Shown: piece after piece, positions 1-11,266 of the stretch
Layout: each line of letters opens with the position of its first letter
How positions within the stretch are numbered: the stretch's first letter is position 1
Source of the DNA: Trichoplax adhaerens
Lineage: Eukaryota; Placozoa; Uniplacotomia; Trichoplacea; Trichoplacidae
Direction: 5' to 3'
Assembly (NCBI RefSeq): GCF_000150275.1
Contig: NW_002060947.1
Coordinates: 1,021,499-1,085,498 of the forward strand
Length of the DNA stretch: 64,000 nt
The notes under the pieces: model-generated
What the model was told of the DNA's origin: nothing
The model's database searches: none
Seen by the model: only the letters and a program-made list of their open reading frames with translations
Translations under genes and position numbers: made by a program

Positions 1-3000
1 AGGGCAAGATTTATTAGGTAGATACAATATACGCATAACTAACAGCGTAAACGTAGCATAACACTTATTGCGTAACATAGATTGTTCGAGTAGACTTGTA
101 CCTGCGTGCTCTGAATAATTGTTAAGTCATTTAAACGATTATAGCCTGCGCCCATTTTAGCTCTTAGACCTAATAAAACAATATCAATCTTTATTCAGCT
201 ATCATGCAAAATACTTGCATCCAACTTCAAGCGCGATAACAGCATCTAAAATAGAATCTATTGATATCGGCTATTCGATTCTTAGCTATTCTATCTTTTA
301 CCAGCGGTTCCAAAACTTAATCTATTCATCAATCTTCCTTTTAATTCGTCATACTGTTTGTCTTGCAGTAAATTTAAAATTTCAGTCCGGGTTTTAACAT
401 TCTACAAATCAAATCAAATAGAATCATTAGTACAATGATGATTGATTATGTTTATGTTCTTGCATAAATATTGATTAATTATTATTCTAATTTTTATTAT
501 CAAGGTTTCTTCTATGTGGTATTTCATTGACCAAGTAACAATTTTCTCGATTATAACTTTATCACCGATGTACAGCAGTAACTAAATGATTTAGGATGAA
601 AGTATCCATTGTAGGAGCTGTTCTATTTCTTTTTAGCCATTATTAAACAACTACTACAGTAGTGAACTGAAGTAAGTCGATTAATTGAACGACAAAGTAA
701 GAGTAGCAAACGATTATTTTTGGAGATAGTGTGTTAGCGAAAGAAACCTATAAATTAATAATGGCAAGAGGTAGAACGAGATCATTGAGGCCAACTGCAA
801 ATAACACCACCCATAATTGAACAAATAGCCTACGTTGGAATAAGTTAGAGTTGCCCCCTAGCATTATATGCCTTATACGTATATAAGAGCAAAAGGCAGC
901 CATGAAGCATTAATTAGCAATTATTGTTAAATGATTGCTAAATAATATACTTAACAGCATGACCAGGAGGGTGGCTTATTTTTCATCACAGGAATATTTT
1001 ACTCGACCGTAGCAGATCTTTCACCAAACTATTCCAATTAGCAGCTCCCATAGAAATTTTCAACCGTTGATGACAACTAATTCATTCATTCATAGGCGTA
1101 TCAATATTACCAACTCAAAATGTTATAGAAGTTCTAGTAAAGTATAATTTCCGATTATATGCAAGGATTTTTTAAGATTTTCTATTAGAAGGCCCTATGT
1201 GCAAGATGATCGGCTAGAAATGCAAAATATAGATTCGTCTTTTCCTAAATTTCTGAGAATTGAAATAAGATTTATACAAACTCAGCAAAATGAAATGGAA
1301 TTACACTGTTTGTCAATCATGTCGCAGAGCCGACATCATCAACTCTAAGCAACAGTTGGGAAAAGGATTCGCGAGAAATGGAAAACGTAGGCTTGTCCAC
1401 TCTCAATTGACTGCATATTGAAGTCCCTGTAGGATCAGCATAAGCTCAACATCATGAAAAGGGTTGGTACTTTAGGAAGCTACATCTACTCTACCATCGA
1501 CTACCAAAGTTCCCATTTTATTAGTTTGTGACTCTCCATCGATCAGTGGATGTTGAAATAACATCTACAAATTCGGTGTAAAGAAATGGTTGAACAAGTC
1601 TTTGCCAGCGGTGTCGAAGAAACATGCAATAACCCATCAAATAGACAACAACAGTTTATAGCGTAATCTATAGAGTAATTTAGTCGATGTAGAAATAAAC
1701 AATGACTAATTCGGCTTGATAACCAATAGTCAATTCAACATTGTACTTTTACGGTTGGGAAATCCGAAGAAATGCTGCTGCCAATCAAATATAAAGAGAG
1801 AATTGCTCAAGATAGAAAATAAAGCGACCAATTGAAATTCTTGTTTACGATGATTTGGTAGGTATCATATTTGAGTTGTACAATGGAGGGTTAAGGGTTG
1901 AGTAGATTATTATCTACAATATTCAATTCAATTATAATTATTCATTATCGACTATCTATCAAAACTGTTATAAATTGCGATCAAAAGTCAAGTTAAGGAA
2001 TAAATTTGTCCATGTCAATTGGTATGCATATTACTTCATCTCTTGATGCATACTTTTACTTGCAAACTTTGACGAAACTATTGAAAACGGTGATGAGGTT
2101 AAGCAAATAACGTAGAATGAAACTACTTCATAGATGCGCCATTTTGTATTCTTTACAGGACAGTACAGTATTTAATAACAAACACTTTTTGGGTTTTAAG
2201 CCAGCAAGAGGAATGGATCGAGTATAGCCTATCAGTAATCGTAGTTTAAGGGCTTGTGCTAAATATCGATACAGAGTACGATGATGACAGTTTATCAAGC
2301 TATGATTTCTGTTTTAGTTGTTTGTCGTAGGTAAGTGATGAACAAACTCCATAGTCTGCAGTTGAAAAAGTCGCTTTGAATGATACAGACAACTTTCATC
2401 TTTAATATCTGCTTAGCTGTTGTTGAAATGGAGATTTTTAGCCATACTATAGTACACACCAGGCCTACCCAAGAATAGTATGGCCCATACAGTAACAATA
2501 TTAATAACATGAAACTATCACGACAAGAAGATCCTTTTTCATCAACTCGGATCTCGCTGACCGTGTTGATCAGACTGCGCTATCCATCGATAGCAAGAGT
2601 TAAGTTATGCATTCTCTTTTCATCAACCGATTGGACATGCATAAAATGACGAATGTCGAAATCGGCAATGGACTATACTAAATACATTGAGTAGTCTAAG
2701 TTAGATTTCTCATCGACGCAGAAAGATATGACAATCAATCATCCGTATAGTAGTACGCCTCGTCCATTTTGAAATGGAAAACGACATCTTGTACTTGATG
2801 TGGGTAAAAAATTTAGCAAAGTCATGACCGATTTGGAGCCTACAGTACAGCTAGAGAGGAAGGATAGTCAAATTGAACGTTCTCGTTGCTATCCACATAA
2901 CGATTATTTAAGAGATCCACCTTCAACTTGACTGTCGATGCAACAAGCGGTTTCCTGGCCATACTGGCCATTTGATACGAGTTGCCATGTTTGCTGTACA

Positions 3001-3302
3001 ATAAGTTTTACCAATCATTTCAACTAGTAATACATTGGTGAAGAGCAGAAAATCAACTTTTACGCTGCTATTACAATATTCCATTACAATGTAGGACGAG
3101 CTGTACCTTACAAATAGGGTAGGAAAAAAGAAATCGAATGGCTTGCAGATTGTTGTACGATATTAGTACAGCCATCTAGCCTTGCAAGCTGGTCAGGGAG
3201 ATTACATCGTCACGCCAGTCGACAAGGCCCGAATTGATGTTACTGATGAAACATGCACCTTTACCCCAACATTGGCAAAGCATTGACTGATTCATCATCC
3301 GC

Positions 3303-3650
3303 TCCTCTACTACAGTCTATCCATCACTAGTATGATCATGTTATCCCCATAGCCTGTTGTTATTGAATCGATGAAAAATAGCAAGACCAATGCTTTGATT
3401 TTTTTATTAAGCAAATATTTCATGGTACGCCATAGTTTGGGTGTGCCTGGTGTAGGCATGATAGCATTGGATTGATAAACAGCTCTCTACTACAGTCTAT
3501 CCATCACTAGTATGATCATGCTATCCCCATAGCCTGTTGTTATTGAATCGATGAGAAATAGCAAGACCAACGCTTTCACTTTTTTTAAATTAATTAATAT
3601 AAGCAAGTATTTGATAGTACGCCATCCTTCGGGCGTACTTGGTGTAGGCA
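3303..3650. repeat. imperfect tandem duplication, period about 180 bp
   Basis: Two direct copies start with CTCTACTACAGTCTATCC at about 3305 and 3485. Both continue through a shared block containing TATTGAATCGATGA and end near a GGTGTAGGCA motif. Copies differ by scattered substitutions and a small insertion of TTAATTAATA in the second. No coding frame is kept. This looks like an old local duplication and not a transposon, since no terminal inverted repeats or target duplications are visible. Confidence 0.75.
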
Positions 3651-4217
3651 CGTTAACATTCAATTTCATTTTGTAAGCTTGTACGTTCAGAGCGCCCTTG
3701 GATATTGCAGTCGATCGCGTACTCGATGTTGCTGCTATTCCACTATCCTACCTGATCATAACGTAGCCATTCCTTAATCTTTTGATCTAACATTTCATCT
3801 CCGGTATTGCAATCGATCGGTTGATCATTTGGGGAAGCCATGGCGTTGTTGTTGCTTTCTTTTCCTATATTCAATCGTCACTTATGGCTTGAAAAGCTGA
3901 TGCAATGTACAGCTCCAAATAGACTAATTGGAGATACAAGGGAGAGGCCAAGAAAAAGAGTAAATTATATAGACTGCTCAGAGCCTACAGTACAGTAAAT
4001 GCCAGTCCAAGATATTGTAATAATTAATTTCGAGATTGGGTGGCAGGCTGGCAGCTCTGCAGTAGTTTCCACTGGTGGAAATTATTATTATTATTATTAG
4101 CGAGTGGGAGTGGGCTGGTAGGGTACAGTAGTAATTGGTAACGCACTATCCAGGAGAATAACAAACTGCACTATTTGCGCTCATCGGCTAGCGTTTACTA
4201 CGATCTTGACTTACCGT

Positions 4218-4830
4218 ATGGGACTGTATGTTGTAGTGTTGCATCAGCACGAAGTCAGGTGGCTTAATTAATCATAAGCATCCCATAAGGACCTGAGGGA
4301 GGTTTACCACTGCTAGTAGGATCCAATTCTTGCTAATTTGCCATGGTTGTGGTAACAGCAAGGCAGTCTATTCCATCTCTAATCATATCCATTGCAAATT
4401 TAGTCTATTAGTCTAGGTTAGAAATGCTAGAAATTGAATCTGATGAATAATTTTATACTGCTTTTGTCATCACAGCCATCAAATAAGTAAACTGTGTGGA
4501 ACTGTTGCTATGGCTCGAAGTGGGACAATGATATGTTGTAGTATTGCATCAGCATGCATTTCCAGTAGTAGAAAGTCAAGAATAAATCAATCAATACGCT
4601 ATACCCATGCAACACTGGTCAGGAGTGGATCCCTGACTATATTTATAGATGGTAGAGAGAGATTTTATTAGTCCCTACTAGAGCTTCAATTAGAACCAGC
4701 AATCAAGACAACCTCGATTCAAGAAATGACCCATCTTGCTATGGTCATGGAAACTGCAATGCAGTCTACACAATCTTCAATCATAAAATATATACATTGC
4801 AAACCCAGTCCGTTCTCTAGATTACAACTA
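4218..4830. repeat. strongly diverged direct duplication of about 300 bp
   Basis: Matching landmarks occur in the same order in two halves: TTGTAGTGTTGCATCAGCA near 4230 against TTGTAGTATTGCATCAGCA near 4537, then a GGATCC block, a 'tggttgtgg/tggtcatgg' block, GCAGTCTA, and 'ATTGCAAAtttAGTC / ATTGCAAAcccAGTC'. Spacing is about 305-410 bp because of internal indels. No protein frame survives. It is probably an old segmental duplication. Confidence 0.5.
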
Positions 4831-5131
4831 TTGTTATGATTAATTCCCAAAATGCTATTCAACGAATATCGAAAAATTGCACTTACACTGGTATCCTAAT
4901 AAGTTAAGTTAGCAGGTTTCTACCTGCAGCTTTGTAACTTCACTCCCTGACTACAATGCACTTTCTGACTGTTGTTTGACTAACATTTATAGAAATACGT
5001 TTACTGAAATATCCTCATGTGATTGGCACTACAAACTGTATCGTCTAGGATATACGTATAACGAAGCAGTATTGCCACGGAGAAAAAATTCACTAAAAAT
5101 ATTTCTCGAACTATTTATTTGTAGCTACGAC

Positions 5132-5158
5132 CATAGATCACTAGCCTAGTGATCTATG
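5132..5158. repeat. perfect 27-bp palindrome
   Basis: Two 13-base arms, CATAGATCACTAG and its exact reverse complement, are separated by a single C. Such an arrangement could extrude as a hairpin or be bound by a dimeric protein. It lies about 700 bp beyond the grainyhead stop codon. No terminator is implied, because this is a eukaryotic context. Confidence 0.8.
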
Positions 5159-5861
5159 CTATGACAAATCCCAAACATGGCCTATAACGGTATTTAACTG
5201 CTGTGATAGAAGAGTGATGATAAAAAAAGTTGATCTCTTGATTTAACATAGTTGCAATATACAGCCGTAAAGAGGAGAATAATACCATTGAGCAGCAAAG
5301 TGTCTTATAATTAGAAAAGCGAACAACAATATAGCTATAATATATAATACGATAGAGTAATTACCGTAATCAACGCGTCAGACTACAGCATTTCATAATT
5401 GGAGAAAGTCCCTTCTTGACGGGCTTATACCTATTTGCTATTAAATCCAACATGGCATATTTCATATACAGATAATTCGCTAGCTATTAAGCGCCACTGT
5501 TAACAGGTGCGAAATTCATAGAACGGTAATACACTTTCATTTTTGGCAAGTCATAATTAAAAGAAATTAAAATAGAGGCTTTGGAAACAGTGTTACAGCC
5601 TTATAAATACAGCATAACTAGACGTTAAGTTACTGAAATAAATAGCTTTCTATTACGAAGCAAAGTTTCACGACAGGACTCTAGCAATACCTTTATGCAT
5701 TTACAATGATCTCTAAATAAGAGTTTTTGATACATTTTCCGATTTTTAAATGAAGCATCTGAATTCAAGGTCAAAAAGAAATAATGACTCGAGGTGTACG
5801 CACTTTGCACATGTACAAAATAAATATACGAATATAGTTAGTACTAAACTATATGCAATAG

Positions 5862-8800
5862 CTACGTAATTTTTAAGATTAGATCGAAATGTCCCGTTTG
5901 ATTGTCAAAATTAAGCTGTATTTCAAAGTCATCTTCATCTTGAAAATGCTCTACGATTTGATCGTCCATATTTACAAGAATCCTAACCAAGATAACAACT
6001 TTTTAGTACAGTACTGCATAATACCAATGAAATAAACGCTAACAAAAAAAAGTAAGCCTATAGTACCCCTTTTTTGTACGCTTGTAAACACCCGTTATCA
6101 TATCAGTTCGTACACCGTATTTTTTGGCAAGCTGAAATAAATCATGGTAATAAGTTTCTTAATTACAGTATTATTGGCCTGGACTTAGCCCATCATTCAA
6201 TAGTCAAAATTCACATACACAATCGACTAGTTCTGCTACAGTGCAGTTCTTCAGCATTAGCGCATGATATGCAGTTTCTTCTTCCTTCTTGACATAAATT
6301 GTAACAGCTATCAACAAAGATCAATAGTATGTTACTTTAATCGAAACCATGATACACATTCTGGCGTACAAAAAAATTACACAAACTACAAAACCTGGCG
6401 GAATCGGTCGCGCAACACGCGGTGTTTTTACTACAGGTGTTGCAACTTCTAGATCAGCTAATACATCCTATCGAAATCGATCGAAAAGTAATAAGTGAAC
6501 ACGTTAAAGGTGCCTTACAGTACTATTTCACTTGATATCACAGAATAATCTATTAAAGGGTAAGTTGGAAAATAACTTGATAATAAAGTGAATTGAATTA
6601 ATTCTAACGGTACCTTCGTTACTGCTAATGCATATGTAAATGATCGTTTATTCTCACGCTCCCTATGTAAGCAATAGTAAATCATGAAGACATTGATACT
6701 AGACAAAGACTAGTGATACAAAAGAAGATATTTTTGTACCTAACTGTCGTAAAAAATGAGGATGAAGGATTACTTGATCCAGTAGGCGTATTATTAACGT
6801 TTTCTAGGCGCTGAAAGACAAGCTGTTTCTTTAATACCTATGTCTTAGTCATCATAAAATTTGTAAACACTGCGAGATAAAAGATCTATTGAACACCAAC
6901 CAGTCGATTCGAAGTTTCGATATTCATGTATGGCATAAACAATACTGGTTTCGGACCTAAAGGTGTGGTTGGGGTTAGATATGTAGATGACGGCGTACTC
7001 TCCATAATCGCCGACGATGCATCCACACTCTGAGCTAAAAGAATTAAATTGAAGAAAAGGAATTTCGTTTATTACATAAAATGAACCTGTCAGTAAATAA
7101 AACGCAAAGTATACAAATATCCGCTGTCTTTAAAAACAAATTAAATTCATGATATAGTAAGAGTAGTAACTTACTATGTGCTTTAAGCATTTTTTGGATA
7201 CGCTTCCGTGCAGTCTTTGACTCGTCCTTATTCTTTCTTTCAGCACCCTAATAAGATTTACAGATACAATTTAAAGGCAGATTGAGAATCTAAAAGAGGC
7301 ACTACATTACATTGGTTGTAAGCATTACTTTGTCTCTGAATATTTTGACTTTGCAAAAGGCTCTGTGCACAGGTTCTACATCGCTAGAAGTTAGATCTTC
7401 GTAAGTATCGATTTGCAAATGCAGAGGAATACCCTAAAATAGTAATTTGTGTCAAACGTACGGCATTGTAATGGTGCTTTCACTTAAAATACATGATTAC
7501 CTTCACGCCTTTTTGAGGAGAAAAGTCTGTGCTCAAACAATTAATACGTGCAGCAATCTATATAACGAAATTGATATTAATATCGTTAGTCGAAAAAGAT
7601 AAAATGATAACAATAGATTGTTATGATTACTTTAGCATTATCGGCAGGATTCCAATAGAAGGCAACCGCATTATAAGCTATTTCTTCAATACGTTCTTCT
7701 ACATTTTGACATGATTTGCGATCTAAGAAATAAAAAAGTTACGTCATATTAACATTGAATTTGGAGAAAACAATATTTTTATAGTTTTTAATTTCAATAT
7801 TTAGAAATGCTAACCTATATCAAAGGCACGTTGATTAGGATTGGGCTGCTGACTATACCAGTACTGCCAATGCGACATTTCATTATCAGGCTCTTTTTCT
7901 TCTCTGAAGACTAGATGTAGTATCGACTACATCGTGAAGAAAATATTGGTATATTACACTTTTGTGACGATACTTGCATAACTGATTTACTAAAATACCT
8001 TCAGACGAGTAGTTGAGGGATTAGATTCAGGTGTAGCCTCAAAATTAATATTGTAAAACTGGCCTGAAACGAGAAATGCATAAGCTAGAATATAACTACT
8101 AGAACAAGCTATTAACTTGGCAATTCTATAATACCGTATGTCAATAATATGATTAAACAATAATTTACATAATGTATTTATAGAGTTGTAATTAGAGTAT
8201 GATAAAGAATTTGTTACCTTTTCTATGCACGAATAACAATAATACTTACTCTGTTTTGTATCTACTCACTTATACATACCGCAACTGTCTGTACTACAAT
8301 ATAACAGGGACTATCCTATTATTACAGTAGTGAACATTTTGTCCAACGCTTCAATAAAATAAATGGAAACTGGGATCATGTCAAATAAGCAACGGTAATG
8401 TAATTACCTTTATTGATATATGTCAATGCGTCACCAGTCCATTTATGCACTATTGATGCTGGGGCTTCCAAAGAAAATTTATACCTGAAAAATGATTAAC
8501 TCAATTAATGGACTTTAATCTAAATAAATTCTTATAGATGTTCACGATAGTTGACAAGCGGAATATTACAGTCATTGAAGCATTACTGAGTAGTCCCATT
8601 CAATATCTCAGTCATAGCCTATTGCAACTTACCTCTCTTGAGCTTGGAAGACCGTTGAAGATTTCGATGGAGAGGTAAAAGGAGGTAAAACTATAGAAGA
8701 CATCTAAAGAAAAGGTATTCCTCATTTTCATTATCATCAATGAAACTTACGTAGACACTGTCAGTAACAATTAATATATTGGAAAGGTTGCGGCTGGTTC

Positions 8801-11266
8801 AAAGAATTAAGAGAATAATTTTAAATCAATAACGTACATCAGGGTCAGAATGATTTGTGGCACTCATTAAGTCACTATGGTTTAGCTCCGGCTGTGAACT
8901 TCCATCATTAGCTAAATTTCGTAGCGATGATTCTAAATCGTTGGTACACAGCGCTGGTTGATGGCTACAAGTATAAATAGGGAAAGTATTACGAGAATTA
9001 GCGTTCTTTTACAACTGTGCAACAACAGTACGAGTATATACAGCAATGGCAATAACGATTGGTAATGAGCTTTAAATACCTTTGATTCGAATCCGGTGAT
9101 TCGTCGCTTACGGATTTTACATTGCAATAATAATCCAAAAAAGTCAAATTACTATCTATATCTGTGTTACTGCTACTACCAGACAATAACACAGATGGAG
9201 ATGTTGGTGGTAAAGGTACATTTTGAAGGTAAGAATGCCAACTTCTGTTCTCCTTGGTTACAATAGGAGCACTATTGGTATTGCTATTATTACTATCGCT
9301 ATACTGAACTGGAGAGGCTTTTCGCCCTAGTTGATCAGGTATGCATGCATAGTCGGAGAGCTTTAAGTTGTCAGCTGTGCTCCTGTTGATCGCTTCACGG
9401 CCGGCAGAGTCTTTGCGCGCATTTGAAGATGATGCTGAATCTTTTCGTGGCCTAAATTGTATATAAAATCATGTTTTGTATAAGTCGTGACGTCTAGAAC
9501 GTATGCTAATACTGGTGATTGAGCCACTATACAGGTTATGACGGACAATTAACGATTAATACACGTAAGTCATCAATTCTAAAATATATGGTAAAACTGC
9601 AATCGGAGTTCAGTCTGTGCACATACAGAGACAAAGAATTAAGTGGACTACATGATTGCGTGATTGATAACAGCTGATAGCAACGGAAGTAGCTCATCAT
9701 TGCAACTGATTGACTATAGTTCATTTATTTGAACGGTTGGTTACTAGTGAAGGCTATCAGCAGCAATGCTATGATTTAATTTGTCCATTTACGTAATTTA
9801 CAGTCATTATGGGCATAAGCTATTGCATTCTATGTAGGAACTCTCCACGGACATACAATACAGACGTTGACGCAGTCAATATTGCATGTATTTTTTCTCG
9901 GCAATTGTATTCTATTCCAATAGTAAATTCGATATTATGTACTGTACTTTTCAGCACTGCACATCTCTCAACAATTTGGTAACTTTACCGATCGCAGTTA
10001 CTGTCTACACAGGTGATCGATTGTACGTTAGAAGAAATCAGGAAGGGATAAATTAATAGTTATAATATTATGTATTAGTAGTACAATATCTTACTGGCTG
10101 AAATATCCATTTGCCCTGTTGAGTAAACTATCGTACAAGCGAGAAATATTATTTTTAGTTGTTTCTACTGCAACCAGTAACGGCTTACGGACTAAGAGTA
10201 ATATGAAACTGTTATTATCCGGTATCAAGTGGGTCGACACATATGGATATTAATGTAGCCTGTACAAGTATTTAAGAATCATCATTGTAATGTAGAGATG
10301 GACTGACATCAACATAGTAATGTGTACAACAGTATCTTCTTTTTAAATACTATCTATTTTTGGTTTAAGTAAAGTACTATAATTAACGATAGAGAAACGG
10401 GTCAAATAATGGTGTGCCCCATCTAGCACGTCGAATCAGGAATTCAATTGAAAGTTACATCAACGTATGTATAAACTGTCTTGTACAATTGTAGTCCCTA
10501 TCGCTATAACTATGACCGGATGAAGACCGTTGTCTACTTCTGTGCTAAGATATTTATCTGTATGTCCACCAATTTAGCTAAAGTGAATTTGAATGATGTA
10601 CATAAGACTAATATACTGTACTACTGAATATGAATAATACATTGTAAACTAGACTACTGTATGACAACACCGTAAAGTAGTGTATGCTTGAGCTCGCCTA
10701 TTACAGTAGACGATCATCTCTTCTACGAGTAATATTGCAGTCATTTTGCAGTGTAAATCTACCTACAGATGAATGCATGTCTCCACAAAAACGCTGGATA
10801 AATAATAGTAATGTATGCAAGATTCACTTGCACCTATGCCGTTGTTGCAGCAGATTAATTCAATTGAAATGGATTGGCAGACCAAATAGAGTCGTAAAGT
10901 ATAGCGCAGTACTGTATATCAGGTTGAAAAAGACACCAGGCGCTCATGCAATCCAACAATGTCAATCAACAAAAACAATACGAGCGCGCAAGAAACGCTC
11001 CAGTGACAGTACTTGTAAGGTTAACTAGCAGCCATTCTGGTTGCAAGTGACGAAATAGAATCCCTATCTGATATGATTGTAACATCATCTTTCTTGACTA
11101 TTGTCATTTTTACTGAAGAATTGGACGTTTTTAGTGGATACGAATAGAATATCAAGTATTGATATGTTGTTGATCATGTACAGTAGCTGCAAGTAGAATG
11201 GGTTCTATACTGTATAGCATGATGGCAACGGGTTCAAACTTACTCTTTCTTAATTCGTGACGCCAT
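5862..11266 (-). CDS. GRHL: Grainyhead-like transcription factor (CP2/Grh family)
   Basis: DNA-binding regulator of epithelial genes, acting in the nucleus as a dimer. Exons from high to low: 11266-11244 (tentative), 9451-9080, 8964-8838, 8703-8633, 8484-8408, 8063-7999, 7926-7815, 7722-7631, 7557-7501, 7433-7329, 7247-7175, 7034-6901, 6810-6741, 6662-6614, 6467-6395, 6307-6219, 6131-6067, 5982-5862; about 591 residues. The N-terminal part is Ser/Asn-rich and includes a conserved WHSYLQN segment. The Grh/CP2 DNA-binding domain runs through LEAP, NKGQFY, QYWYSQQ, VEERIEEIAYNAVAF, INCLSTDFSPQKGVKG and RDKGAERK. The C-terminal ubiquitin-like dimerisation domain ends with ILVNMDDQIVEHF. The last exons match GRHL more closely than the LSF/TFCP2 branch. 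The first exon (MASRIKK) is placed only by its ATG, a GTAAGT donor and correct phase. Exon 6810-6741 may be misread by one base: its frame requires 71 bp. Confidence 0.9.
9452..11243. other. first intron of the grainyhead gene (tentative)
   Basis: This 1.8-kb stretch lies between the first large grainyhead coding exon and the proposed seven-codon first exon. I see no other coding signal in it. Isolated TGTACTGTAC-type words occur, but not the dense GTAC arrays found further upstream. If the tentative first exon is wrong, this is upstream intergenic or 5' UTR sequence. Confidence 0.4.

Larger units (their letters stand above)
1..5861. other. gene-poor region, no supported gene
   Basis: I see no run of exons with conserved protein sequence here on either strand. 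The DNA is AT-rich and carries degraded direct duplications (3303-3650 and 4218-4830), a short ATT microsatellite near 4081-4098 and a perfect 27-bp palindrome at 5132-5158, each listed separately. One short stretch, about 3184-3291 on the plus strand, reads open for about 36 codons with plausible composition, but it has no recognisable family, start or splice partners. The region lies downstream of the grainyhead gene and may hold its 3' UTR at the right-hand end. Confidence 0.6.

Noticed and set aside
6067-6131. Apparent frameshift between the last two grainyhead exons
   Set aside because: On recounting, the exon is 65 bp, ends in phase 2 and joins correctly to the last exon; my first count included a donor base.
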